A stretch of DNA of 64,000 bases from Excoecaria cochinchinensis (GCA_947683425.1 CANTUQ010000035.1:4325001-4389000), one strand, 5' to 3'; shown: positions 33,096 through 44,623, numbered from the stretch's first letter. The notes: a model not told the origin generated them from the sequence alone. Numbers and translations: made by a program.

Positions 33096-35786
33096 ATCTA
33101 CTGAAAAAAATCAAAAATTGAAAAGCATTAGAAGCAAATGAAGCTATTAAAAAAATACACAACAAATATTAATTAGAAAAAAATAAGAAAAAAAAAACAA
33201 AATAGCTATTGTAGCCAGAATCCAATACCATATGTAACCCAATATAGCTATTTTGTTAGATTGGTTGTACAATGCCATATCAAAATACTTTCCCAAATAG
33301 TCAAATATATAATTAACACCGCATGGTATCAAATTCATGAATTTCTGACACTGAATTGCTGGCAAGCAACAGATGTTCCCGAGGTTAATTAAATTGTTGT
33401 AGGATCTAAATGTCCACATTAACAAAGGAAAAATAAGTATTACGAAAAATCAAGATAGAGTAATTTTCCACTAAATCATCATACAATTAAATTCTTTTCA
33501 GGCTTTAATTGCATTTGATAGAAAACTAAATAGAAGGAATAACAAATTCCAATATTGAGTCTTTCAATTCCACACACAAGCATCATCTTTGTATTATAGC
33601 TTCCAAAGTTTCATTTCCTCTGATATTACAAGGTGAAGGAAAATGTTCAGACTAACTAAATTCATTGATTGATTGTGAACAATTATATTTTGAGTTTCAA
33701 ATTTCTATAATCATTGATTGATTGTGATTCAAGTGATGCTATAGATTAAAAAATTACAGTAGCCCATTTCCCAAAGGCGTGTATGGGTTGACAATTCATG
33801 GGTTGCCAATTGGCCAATTTTGGAGTTATTCATTCATCCTATAAATGCCAACTTTCACATGATGAATATGTTCATGGAAAGGTAAATGTCTAGATTTTGG
33901 TGGGCATATATGTGGATATACTTATAAATGTTACCCTTTAGCTTTAAATCTGCAATATCTAAACCAATGAGAGTTATAATATTCTTCCATTACATTCATT
34001 ATGTATTTTGCTATTTGATCTTTATTTATAAAAAAAGTAATTAATAAAGTGAGAATATATAATTACAGAAAATTAATAAAATAATATTTTAATGATTATA
34101 TTAAATAATCGATGAACGGAGTGTGTATTGTTTATTTGATTAATAAAGAAATTTTATTGCCTCTAGAAGAATACAAAGGGTAAAATCTAATTTCAGCTTG
34201 TACTAACTCCAATAATTCCAACTAAGACTATAGTTTCTGTTTTGATAATAACTATTAAATAACCTATAATTTCTATCTTATGCTATAATCACTACTAAAC
34301 CATTTGCATTTTTTGTTTCAATATCTGCTCATCCGGATCAAAAGCTTCAAATATTAATATGTTTAATAGCATCTCTTTAAAATGAGCATAGAATTCTTTT
34401 GTTTTTGTTCTCTTTTATTTTCTTTTTGACCATCAAGACACTATAACCTATTAGTAAAGGAAGCAATTTACTACCTGCAGTAGGATTACTAAAACCTTCA
34501 TCGAAATAACCACTGTTCATTGCAAATAAGTAAATCCACTCTATTGGCTGTACTTCATTCATGCTAACTATCAATCGATTGCTACTACTTACACTGAGGT
34601 AGAAGACAAAAATTTAACTAATCTTGAGAATCCTTAGAAGGTAAAGAACAAAATTAAAAACAAACCAAGTTGATCACACCACATTGAGTTTCTGATTAAT
34701 ATGGTAAAATAAAAAGTATTTTTCCTCCTTAGGGGTTTGGGGAGCAGAAATGAAATACACTATCCATTGAGAAGTTGATGCAGTATTAATCAACTCTCCA
34801 TTGAAAAGATATCAGTAAGACTCCTGGTGAGATTGACGATAGCCATGTATCAAGTAAACAAGTTAAAATGGGTAAGTTGGCAATTGGGAAGACAGTAATT
34901 TTTAGATTTGTTCCTTCATTGCAAGTAATTTTTAGATTTATACCTTACTTTCTATTTCAATCCCAGCAACCCAAATAAGGCATATTTCTGTCTTATGCTA
35001 TAATCCTGCTAAACCATTTGCATTTTCAATTTCATAATCTGCTCTTGAAAGAACCAAAATTGCACGATTGAAAATATAAGCTAACAGCAACCGGTAAAAA
35101 GTATTCATACCAAATTACACAAATCACAACTACAAGAAGAATGAGAAGAGGCAAAACAAATTAAAAGGAATACATGATACAATTAGCAAATCAAAACTCA
35201 AATGAGAATCGAATTCAGTAATAATTCAAAAAGAAAGAACATAAGCACAGAACAGGACAATCAGAACTAAAAAAGAGTAGCTGAACAATCCAAGAAGAAG
35301 GAAATCCTTACTAGATTTTGCAATTGATCAAAAACCCACATCAAACTCCATGAAAAATCTAAAGCTTGTTTGTTAAATCTGTCAGCACATCAATCAACAG
35401 ACAGAAATTTATAGTTTTTTTTTGGGTTTTCTTGGTTTTGTTCTCAGAGAGAGAGAGAAAGAGAAAGCAGTAATCAATTTTTTGAATTGAAAAGCTCAGA
35501 TTATCATGGATTTTACTTTACCAACCCATTCTACCCATTAAATAAAACTCATTACAAAATGAGTGGAAAAAAAAGAGATGAGTAAAGTACCCGAATTTTG
35601 CTGGATGGCAGAGTTCGACGGCTAGCGACGATGGACACCGGAGAGGGAGAGCAGCGGCTATTTGAGTGATAGAAAGAGTCACAGAAATACGGACTAGAGG
35701 GATAGCGAGAATCGCGACAGGGTTAAGTGCAATGGGATTTGAGAATTTGTTGAAGATGTGAGCTGTGTCGCGCCGGAGAGGGAGGC

Positions 35787-36643
35787 TGATGCGGAACCCC
35801 TAGGTTATTTAGAACCCGAAACCCCAAACACACAAAATGGCAAGAACATGAACAAGAATAAACCCCCAATCTAAAGAACCCCCAAACAACTATGTGAATG
35901 GAAACGCTTATAATAGATTGATTTAAAAACACAAGAACAGAATTCGCCACAAAGTAAATACCTTGATAAGAATTAAAGTTCTTGATGCAAAAGAAGAAGA
36001 CAAATAATCCTCTCCAATGAAGAATTTGGCCAAGCCAAATAAAAGTCTCAAAATATCATAATCTCCAAGTCTGAATTACAAATTCATTTTTGAGGAGTAT
36101 TTATACTCACTTAAGCTAATAAAAACCTTAATTAATCAAATAGGCCTTAAAACATGGGCCTTACACTAAGATAACTAAAGCCCACACTAATTAACTTAAA
36201 ATTCAGCCCAAAAAGCCTAAAAAGAACTAATTAAATGAGCCCAAGCTAATTAAAGCCCATCTCACTTAAATAAGCCCAAAAGAATAAGTTAAGGCCTAAC
36301 ATATTACAAATAATCAAATGAAAATAATAAATAAAAGCCTAAACTAAAAGCCCAAATAAATCAGCCCCTTAATCCACTAATTAGCACATGCATTGCACAT
36401 GCTCTAGCTCACATGCATAGCACATGTCAAGGTCACATGATCGGCACATGTCAAGTGTCACATGACCTGTACATGTTAAGTCGTCACATGACTAGCACAT
36501 GTCCATCTTCAATTTGGCTTCTTCATAAATTTGGCCCATGGACTTCCTTCAAGCCTTCTTTAACTTCTCTAAATTTGATCTCCATGAATATGAACTTCCA
36601 TTGTTTATAATCTTGAAATGTTGACCCCCCTGTGCACGCATCA
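35787..36643 (-). repeat. 3' LTR of element J
   Basis: 857 bp, TGATGCGG...CGCATCA. It includes CACATG repeats (about 36384-36505) and on the minus strand the reading frame of the module Z tail. Confidence 0.94.
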
Positions 36644-38075
36644 TTCCCTCCCTCTTTAGAAAAGATTCGTCCTCGAATCTTCGTCTTGTTCAAGTTGGGA
36701 ATTGGCACTTGTAAAATAAATTGATCTTCATACAAGATCTTTTGAATAGGTGAAAATAAAATGAATGCTTCTCCAGAAAAGAACTCATCATGTTCCTGCA
36801 AGTTAATATGAAAACTAAGCAAAACATGGTTAGTCTTTAATATAATCTTTTCATTCTGATCATTATTGTCTTCACTTTCCACGTTCAATTCAACCTCCTT
36901 AAGAACTGTAGGTCAATTATAACATGCTGATCTTCTATCTCAATTACACAAACATCCTTCTATTCACTCAAAGCAACATCTTCTCTTTCAATTATGTTTT
37001 CCTTTTCACTCAAAACAACATCTTTGTCACATCCACTTATTTCTTCACCATTTACAACTTCATCAGCATATAAGTCTATACCATCTCTTTCAGCTTCACA
37101 AACAATTTCATCGACAATAACTTCCTCTTCTTTCTTTCTTTCCTCTTTTCTCCTATACGTACTTATTAGTCCAGAAAGTTGTTTAAACTGCAATTCCATA
37201 TTTTTAAAATCTTCATTTTTGCTCCAGTTTGAACAACTCTTGTTGTGGGAATTTGAAAATAACCTTGCTGTCCTCCTTTGCTTTTGTTGCCTCTCCACTT
37301 TCATGGCAATATTTACTAGGTCCTCCATTACTCCATAATGTTGTAAGTCCACCACATCAGCAATTTCCCTATTCAAACCTCCCATGAACCGAGCCATAGT
37401 AACCTCTTCTTCCTCTTCTATATTGGCTTTAATCATGAGCATCTCCATTTCCTTGTGATAATCCTCCACTGTTCTAGCTCCTTGAGTGAGCCTATGTAAT
37501 TGCTGGTGCAACTCTCTATAGTAGTAGGATGGTACAAACCTCCTCTTCATTACTCTCTTCATTTCTTCCCAGGTAGAGATAGGCGGATCCCCATTCCTCC
37601 TTCTACTCTTAACTAACTCATTCCACCAAACCAGCGCATAATCACTAAACGCCACTGCTGCTATCCTTACTTTCTTGTCTTCAGAATAGTTATGACAAGC
37701 AAAAATCATGTCCACCTTCCTTTCCCATTCTAAATACACTTCAGCATCATTCCTACCTTTAAAGGATGGAATGTTCATTTTGATGGCATTGATGTTGCTG
37801 TCCACTTTATCTTCTCTTCTCACTCTACTCCTCACGGATTGAACTTCATCATCTTCATCCCAATCGCCTTGATCAACCTCCTCTCGCTCATTAATCCATC
37901 TTCCCCTCCTATCTGTTCTCCTTGAGTTATTGGATGTTCCCCCTTCTAATTTATCCAACCTCTCTTTAACGTCGACCCTTTCTCTCAACAAATTTTCAAT
38001 AGTACCTTGTATTGCTTGTATAGCAAACACAACCTGTTCTATAGACATCTCCTTCTTACTGGATTCGTCAGTCAT
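36523..38075 (-). pseudogene. Element J Gag fused to module Z, one stop and one frameshift
   Basis: The ATG at 38075 follows TTTTACAG. The first ~285 residues match G's gag: MTDESSKKEMSIEQ, NIPSFKGRNDAEVYLEWERK, WWNELVKSRRRNG, the Gag capsid domain. Similarity to G ends after NWSKNE, where G goes on to its zinc knuckle. J instead continues ELQFKQL and module Z: DEIVCEAERDGIDLY and GEEISG. TGA/TAG-type termination occurs at 36960. A one-base deletion near 36920 shifts the remainder, which reads on in another frame (36888 to 36523) as HDEFFSGEAFILF, IPNLNKTKIRGRIFSKEGG. No retropepsin or pol motif is present. Confidence 0.85.
36644..36657 (-). other. Polypurine tract of element J
   Basis: Minus-strand AAAGAGGGAGGGAA next to the LTR. 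The AAGATTCG/CGAATCTT hairpin follows at 36662-36681. Confidence 0.88.
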
Positions 38076-39314
38076 GGTGCTTTACCTGTAAAAGATGTTA
38101 AAATAAAACAGCCTCACTACACTCCCTCACGTGTTTGCACTCAAAGAGGTGACACTCCACTCGTGTTTCACTCAAATTTGGCTTTTACCCTCTTTTAAGC
38201 TCACACTCTCAAGCCTTTTACCACTCAGGCTTGCTGTCTTCAGTTGCACTTCAGAACTCAAACTCAAGTCAAAATAGTTTACAAGCAGCAAATTATAGTA
38301 AAAGAATGCAATGAAAATACTTAACAAGAAGATAGGCATAAAACTAGAAGCAAAAGACCAAAATGAAGAACGTTGAAATGAGCATACAAGGTGAAGATAT
38401 GTATGCTGTCCGAATTGTATAAATTTAACTAACAAGAATCAAATTGTTAATTATAGTGTAATCAGAAGCAAAAATACAAAGACACCAAAAATGGAAACTT
38501 AAGAATGAAAGAAATGACAAAATTAATGCAAAATTGCGGAAATTGAAATCTCCCAAATGGAAAATTCAATTTGATACAATATGGGTTAACACACTAAGAC
38601 AAAATGAAAAGGAAGCAACAATATGTCCAAACTGAATCAAGATTAGGAAACCCAAATGATTGTCCAAAATAAGACAAAGTTTAAACCAATATGTCGTAAT
38701 AAGATCAAATAAGGAAACCTAAATGTCTAGACTAAGACAAAATAACTTATCCACTATGTCTTAATTAGTTCAAGATATGGAAACCCAAATGTCTAGACTT
38801 AAGACAAAATGACTTATCCACTATGTCTTAATTAGTTTAAGCTTAAGAAACCCAATTCAGCCCAATAGGTTCAAGTTAAACCCAAATAATTATCCAACTC
38901 CAAATATGGCCCAATAGGTTTAAATCAAACCCAACTAATTATCCAACTCCAAATCTGGCCCAATAGGTTTAAATCAAACCCAAATAATTATCCAACTCCA
39001 AATCTGGCCCAATAGGTTTAATTCAATGTAATTCACGCCCAAACTAATTCAACAACCCTAATTTGTATACTTTTCTTTTCTAGCCGCCAACAACTTTTTC
39101 TTTTCTTTTTTTTTATTTTGATTTTTAACAACTAGAATAGCAAACAACCTAAACTTTAAGATCAAATAACAAAGAATTCAGCCTAAAACAAGGCTCCTAA
39201 ATTTTAGGCCCCTATGATGAACAAGGGTTCCTAAATTTTAGGAATCACATAAACTGAAAATTAATGAATAAAAACAGCAAATAAACATGGATAAATAAGA
39301 ATTTAATCCAAATC
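38076..39314 (-). other. Leader of element J
   Basis: No gene seen. The acceptor-like TTTTACAG has its AG at 38086-38087. A 49-bp tandem repeat unit (CCCAATAGGTTTAAATCAAA...) occurs about 3.3 times at 38861-39025. Related ATGTCTTAATTAGTTCAAG repeats span about 38590-38850. Confidence 0.6.
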
Positions 39315-39330
39315 CAAGCTCTGATACCAA
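39315..39330 (-). other. Primer-binding site of element J
   Basis: Minus-strand TGGTATCAGAGCTTGG, two bases from the 5' LTR. Initiator tRNA-Met type. Confidence 0.9.
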
Positions 39331-39332
39331 AA

Positions 39333-40189
39333 TGATGCGGAACCCCTAGGTTATTTAGAACCCGAAACCCCAAACACACAAAATGGCAAGAACATGAACA
39401 AGAATAAACCCCCAATCTAAAGAACCCCCAAACAACTATGTGAATGGAAACGCTTATAATAGATTGATTTAAAAACACAAGAACAGAATTCGCCACAAAG
39501 TAAATACCTTGATAAGAATTAAAGTTCTTGATGCAAAAGAAGAAGACAAATAATCCTCTCCAATGAAGAATTTGGCCAAGCTAAATAAAAGTCTCAAAAT
39601 ATCATAATCTCCAAGTCTGAATTACAAATTCATTTTTGAGGAGTATTTATACTCACTTAAGCTAATAAAAACCTTAATTAATCAAATAGGCCTTAAAACA
39701 TGGGCCTTACACTAAGATAACTAAAGCCCACACTAATTAACTTAAAATTCAGCCCAAAAAGCCTAAAAAGAACTAATTAAATGAGCCCAAGCTAATTAAA
39801 GCCCATCTCACTTAAATAAGCCCAAAAGAATAAGTTAAGGCCTAACATATTACAAATAATCAAATGAAAATAATAAATAAAAGCCTAAACTAAAAGCCCA
39901 AATAAATCAGCCCCTTAATCCACTAATTAGCACATGCATTGCACATGCTCTAGCTCACATGCATAGCACATGTCAAGGTCACATGATCGGCACATGTCAA
40001 GTGTCACATGACCTGTACATGTTAAGTCGTCACATGACTAGCACATGTCCATCTTCAATTTGGCTTCTTCATAAATTTGGCCCATGGACTTCCTTCAAGC
40101 CTTCTTTAACTTCTCTAAATTTGATCTCCATGAATATGAACTTCCATTGTTTATAATCTTGAAATGTTGACCCCCCTGTGCACGCATCA
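39333..40189 (-). repeat. 5' LTR of element J
   Basis: 857 bp. One visible difference from the 3' LTR (CAAGCTAAAT against CAAGCCAAAT). The TATA box at 39644-39651 on the minus strand lies inside GAGTATTTATACTC. CACATG repeats are at about 39929-40050. Confidence 0.94.
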
Positions 40190-40412
40190 GAGGCACTACC
40201 GGAGGTGGATGTATTTTAGTTAAATACGTGATTATGTATTAGATAAAGCCATAGGTATAGGGTGTATTATTATATCCTGAATAGATGGGATAAAACTTAG
40301 ATTATGTATTAGATAATACACGTATAACTTTCTACAAAAATTATCCAAACACCTCACTTGGTATTATGTTATGCTATCCCGTATATTATACGGGAAAGCA
40401 AACGGGCCCTAC

Positions 40413-40648
40413 AAGAATAGAAGCTAAACAAAATAGCTTGAAGGCCCATTTGACCATTCGGCCCCAACTTGTTTTCATAGCCCAATTCAGCTTCTTTCCC
40501 CTCTTGAACTTGTATCTTCTCTACATAAGGCCTCATGAATGCTTGTAGGACTTCTTTAAGCTTCTTTGACCTTGCTCTTGTGATTGGTCCTTGAGGAAGT
40601 GCTAGTTCATCTCTCTTGTTGCCATTATGCTTACTTGTGCTCATATCA
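40413..40648 (-). repeat. 3' LTR of element K, U3-side piece
   Basis: It continues K's LTR after transposon P and ends ATATCA next to the polypurine tract (40649-40661). The minus strand encodes the K polyprotein tail with [19 protein letters not shown]. Confidence 0.85.
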
Positions 40649-40661
40649 TCCCCTCCCCCTT
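40649..40661 (-). other. Polypurine tract of element K
   Basis: Minus-strand AAGGGGGAGGGGA directly before the LTR. The hairpin GATTCG/CGAATC with AGGA loop is at 40668-40683. Confidence 0.85.
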
Positions 40662-42080
40662 CGAAAGGATTCGTCCTCGAATCTGAATCACAGTCAAATG
40701 GTCCATCTCCTCTTGCATCAAGTTTAGACTTCCTTTGGTTAGAAAATCTCTCTTTACGCATATGGATCCAAACCCAATCTCCTGGTTCGAATATCACTTG
40801 TCTACGGCCCTTGTTAGCCTGCTTTGCATACATCTTGTTCTTCTTCTCAATGTGCTCACGTGCTTTATTATGTATTGTCTTAACCAAATCAGCCTTAGCC
40901 TTGCCATCTAAATTAGAAAGTTCATTCAAAGGTAAAGGCATCAAATCCAACACAGTCAATGGATTAAAACCATACACAATTTCAAAAGGTGAAAACCCTG
41001 TGGAAGTATGAATTGCACGATTATAAGCAAACTCAACAAATGGCAAACATTCTTCCCAAGTTTTAAGATTCTTACCAATTATAGCACGCAACATAGTTCC
41101 TAAAGTTCTATTAACAACCTCAGTTTGTGGATGACAAGTAGTAGAAAACACAAGTTTAGTACCAAGTTTACCCCACAAAACACGCCAAAAGTGACTTAGG
41201 AACTTAGAATCTCTATCAGAGACAATAGTTCTAGGTATACCATGCAATCGAACTACTTCCCTAAAAAACAAATCAGCTATGTTTGTTGCATCATCAGTTT
41301 TATGACAAGCAATGAAATGCGCCATTTTACTAAATCGGTCCACTACAACAAACACACTATCCCTTCCCCTTTTTGTCCTAGGTAAACCTACAATGAAGTC
41401 CATAGAAATGTCAGTCCAAGGTTCAGTGGAAACAGGCAAAGGAGTATACAAACCTTGATTTGAAGACTTAGACTTAGCCTGTTTACATGCAAAACATTGG
41501 GTACACACTTTTTTAACATATTTTCGCATATTAGGCCAATAAAAATGTTCATTAAGCATGACTAAAGTCTTTTGCACACCAAAGTGTCCCATCAATCCCC
41601 CGCTATGTGATTCTTTCACAAGCAACTCTCTAATAGAACATGCAGGTATACACAATTGTTTTCCCCTAAAAAGAAACCCATCATGTCTATAGAACTTATT
41701 AAATGCATAATATTCACATGCCTTATACACTTCACCAAAATCAGAATTATGCTCATACATTTCTTTCAAATGCTCAAAACCTAACAATTTGGAACTAAGC
41801 ATAGAAATCAGTGTATATCTCCTAGAAAGTGCATCAGCAACAACATTCTCTTTACCTTGCTTATATTTAATCACATATGGAAAAGTATCAAGGTACTCTA
41901 CCCACTTACCATGCCTTCTATTCAACTTACCTTGTCCCTTTAGATATTTGAGAGATTGGTGATCTGTGTGTATCACGAATTCTTTAGGCAAAAGGTAGTG
42001 TTCCCAAACCTCAAGAGCTCTCACCAACGCATAGAATTCTTTATCATATGTAGAGTAATTCAGCTGTGCTCCACTCAACT

Positions 42081-42906
42081 TGATGTGTGCACAGGGGGGT
42101 CAACCCATCATGGCAATCCTATGCAGGCCGAATTGTGGAAGTTATGGAGATTCAAGAGAGAGTTGAGCCAAATTGTGCTATATCTAATCCAATGGGGCCA
42201 AATGCAAAAGATGGGCTTCAATTGTGCTTGATTAATTATTTCAATCTCGAAGAGTAGCTTTAGGCTGCCCAAGGGGCTTATTTTATTATGTTGAATTTGT
42301 TTTGTTTTAATTATTTAGTTGGACCCTCATATAGCTTAATAGGCTTATTTTAAGTGAGTTGGGCTTACTTTAGGTTGGGCTCATTTAAATTAATTATTTT
42401 AGGCTTGTGGGTTGTTGTATTTTAGAGTTAATAAGTTTGGGCTTTAGTTATTTGGTGGGAGGCCCATGTGTTAAGTGGCCATGTGTTAGGTGGCCTTTTG
42501 ACTTATTTAGGGTTTGGTGGGAGGCCCATGTGTTAGGTGGCCATGTGTTAGGTGGACTTTTGACTTATTTAGGGTTACCTACCTTTTGGGGGCTATAAAT
42601 ACCTCATTATAAGTTGTAAAAGACACATCAAAAACACTTTTGAATATCATCATTTGGCTTGGCCGAATTTTCTTCATTAGAGAGGAAAGCTTGTCTTCTT
42701 CTTTTGCATCAAGAACTTAAATTCTTATCAAGGTATTTACTTTGTGGCGAATTCTGTTCTTATGTTTTTAAATCAATATATTATAAGCGTTTCCATTCAC
42801 ATGTTGTTTGGGGGTTCTTTAGATTGGGAGTTTCTTCTTGTTCATGTTCATGTCATATTGTATGTTTAAGGGGTTTCGGGTTCTTTAGCCTTGGGGTTCC
42901 GCATCA
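42081..42906 (+). repeat. Element H, inverted extra LTR (+)
   Basis: 826 bp, TGATGTGTGC...CCGCATCA, plus orientation, followed by TTTG, the first bases of the normal LTR-to-primer-site junction. The TATA box is at 42594-42601 (TATAAATA). It has one more ~16-bp CCATGTGTTAAGTGG unit than the minus-strand LTR. Confidence 0.9.
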
Positions 42907-42910
42907 TTTG

Positions 42911-43286
42911 ACCAAATAACTAAAGCCCAAACTTATTAACTCTAAAATACAACAACCCACAAGCCTAAAATAATTAATTTAAATGAGCCCAACCTAAAGT
43001 AAGCCCAACTCACTTAAAATAAGCCTATTAAGCTATATGAGGGTCCAACTAAATAATTAAAACAAAACAAATTCAACATAATAAAATAAGCCCCTTGGGT
43101 AGCCTAAAGCTACTCTTCGAGATTGAAATAATTAATCAAGTACAATTGAAGCCCATCTTTTGCATTTGGCCCCATTGGATTAGATATAGCACAATTTGGC
43201 TCAACTCTCTCTTGAATCTCCATAGCTTCCACAATTCGGCCTGCGTAAGATTGCCATGATGGGTTGACCCCCCTGTGCACACATCA
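42911..43286 (-). repeat. Element H, truncated 3' LTR (-)
   Basis: It starts mid-LTR at ACCAAATAACTAAAG and runs to CACACATCA. The R-U5 half is replaced by the inverted LTR. A polypurine tract (43287-43302) and AAGATTCG/CGAATCTT hairpin (43305-43324) follow. Confidence 0.88.
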
Positions 43287-43954
43287 TCCCCTCCAACTTT
43301 AGAAAAGATTCGTCCTCGAATCTTCGTTTTATTTAAGTTGGGAATTGAAGCTTGTGGAATAAATTGATCTTCATAGACAATCTTGGGAATAGGTGGAAAT
43401 AATATGAATGCTTCTTCAGAAAAGAACTCATTATGTTCCTGCAAGTTAACACGAAAACTAGGAAAAGCATGGTTAGTCAATACATGAATTTCATTTTGAT
43501 CATGATTATCTTTTTTTTCCATGTTCAATTCAGCCCCCTGAAACACTACAGGATTAATCGTAACATGCTGATCGTCCAACTCAACTAAACAAGCATCTTC
43601 CATTTTACAATCTTCTTCCTTTTCCCTTAAACAATCATCGTCTGCACTTCCACTTATGTCTTCCTCATTTATAACATCATCATCATATAAATCTATAGCA
43701 TCTCCTTCAGCTTCACAAATAATCTCTTCCACTACAACTTTCTCTTTCTTTCTTTTCTCCTTTTGCAAACACTTATCTAGTTGTTTAAAAAGTTGTTTAA
43801 ACCGCAATTCTGCATTTTTAAGGTCTTCCTTCAATAACTTAGTATCCTTTTTTAACTCATCCAATATTTCTTGATCTAAATGTCGTCTTAACTTGTAATA
43901 GGACATCCTCACAATCACTTCCTCACGTGTTTCACTCAAAATATGGCACTCCAC
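43136..43954 (-). CDS. Element H module Z protein (open frame, unknown function)
   Basis: The frame is uninterrupted. I prefer the ATG at 43906 (MSYYKLRRHL), giving about 256 residues; the 43954 start is upstream of it in the same frame. Residues 5-65 form a likely coiled coil (LDELKKDTKLLKEDL, LFKQLDKCLQKEKRK). Module Z follows: EEIICEAEGDAIDLYDDD, EEDISGS, ELDDQHVTINPVV, EEAFILFPPIPKI, IPNLNKTKIRGRIFSKVGGDD. The last ~50 residues are encoded in the LTR. No gag capsid, zinc knuckle, protease or pol motif is present. It is strongly acidic. I do not recognise the family. It could be a Gag-like or accessory protein, or a decayed remnant. Confidence 0.6.
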   Translation of the reverse strand: MECHILSETREEVIVRMSYYKLRRHLDQEILDELKKDTKLLKEDLKNAELRFKQLFKQLDKCLQKEKRKKEKVVVEEIICEAEGDAIDLYDDDVINEEDISGSADDDCLREKEEDCKMEDACLVELDDQHVTINPVVFQGAELNMEKKDNHDQNEIHVLTNHAFPSFRVNLQEHNEFFSEEAFILFPPIPKIVYEDQFIPQASIPNLNKTKIRGRIFSKVGGDDVCTGGSTHHGNLTQAELWKLWRFKRELSQIVLYLIQWGQMQKMGFNCT

Positions 43955-44607
43955 TCGTGTGTCACTCTATTTGGCTTTTACCCTCTTTTAAGCTCACTCA
44001 CTCAAGCCTTTTACCATTCAAGCTTGTTGTCTTCAATTGCACTTTAGAACTCAATCCCAAGACAAGATGATTCAAAATTCAATAAATTTAAATGAGAATG
44101 CAATGAAAACATTTAACAAAGAAAGTCAAGAATGACGCCTACCCACAAATTGCCACTTTGACTTTTTAAATTAATTTCCAAATTCAAATGTTGGACAAAT
44201 CTGAATTTTGGTACTTTCCTAATGGAAAAGTCAATTTTGATACAATGGATGTGAAGACAAGAAATCAAAGAAAGTCAAAAATGACAACTACCCATAAATA
44301 TTCACTTTGACTTTTCAAATTAATTTCCAAATTCAAATATGACCAAATCTAAATTTTTTGTTTCTTTGTGATTTTTCTTTCCTAACTTTATCACAATGCT
44401 GACTTTTCTTTTTTTTTTTTGAACTTAAAACATCAAACACAAGATCTGATGTAGGAACAAAGAAGAACACAAAAGAACAAATTCAAAAATAAAGAAGAAC
44501 ACAAAATTGATAAGAATAAGATTGCAAATTTAACAACACGGAATTATCTTGTTCTAATGAAAATAAAACAACAGAATAGCAAGATAAATAAGAATTTATC
44601 CTAATCC
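43907..44607 (-). other. Leader of element H
   Basis: About 700 bp with no gene. It contains a repeated stretch around GACTTTTTAAATTAATTTCCAAATTC (twice, 44160-44340). No clear splice acceptor before the start, unlike the other elements. Confidence 0.5.
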
Positions 44608-44621
44608 AAGCTCTGATACCA
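44608..44621 (-). other. Primer-binding site of element H
   Basis: Minus-strand TGGTATCAGAGCTT, two bases from the 5' LTR. Initiator tRNA-Met type. Confidence 0.88.
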
Positions 44622-44623
44622 AA

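Larger units (their letters stand above)
35787..40189 (-). mobile_element. Element J: gag-plus-module-Z non-autonomous LTR element, very young
   Basis: Two 857-bp LTRs (35787-36643 and 39333-40189) differ at only one base that I can see. The TSD GAGGC is at 35782-35786 and 40190-40194. The interior (36644-39332) has polypurine tract, module Z, a full Gag capsid domain, leader and primer-binding site, and lacks protease, RT, RNase H and integrase. It is inserted in transposon P. The gag is nearly identical to that of G, which points to a G-like mobiliser. Confidence 0.94.
32364..40409 (-). mobile_element. Transposon P: decayed PIF/Harbinger-like DNA transposon in K's LTR
   Basis: Terminal inverted repeats GGGCACGTTTGG (left) and GGGCCCGTTTG (right, reversed) are flanked by a 3-bp TAC duplication (32361-32363 and 40410-40412). 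Without the nested J the element is about 3.6 kb. It carries a short transposase N-terminus but no DDE catalytic domain. PIF/Harbinger elements normally use TWA targets, so TAC is one base off. The rest (33426-35786) is AT-rich with no supported gene, apart from a GC-richer leader-like stretch at about 35590-35780. Confidence 0.72.
40369..42080 (-). pseudogene. Element K pol: RNase H C-part and integrase, with two in-frame deletions
   Basis: Open from the H insertion point through RNase H ([36 protein letters not shown]), the integrase HHCC domain ([24 protein letters not shown]) and DDE core ([15 protein letters not shown]). The catalytic-Glu block reads [12 protein letters not shown], lacking the four residues TDGQ present in D and F (near 41125). 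The C-terminal GPF module is cut: GDGPF joins directly to [16 protein letters not shown] (near 40700), removing about 45 residues. The frame then enters the LTR and finally runs into transposon P. The product would be a defective integrase. Confidence 0.9.

Noticed and set aside
33147..33425. 92-codon frame in transposon P with hydrophobic stretches
   Set aside because: No recognisable motif, AT-rich, and not similar to Harbinger second proteins; could be chance.
35590..35786. GC-richer stretch beside J as a host gene exon
   Set aside because: It continues within P on both sides of J, has no convincing open frame, and fits a transposon 5' region better.
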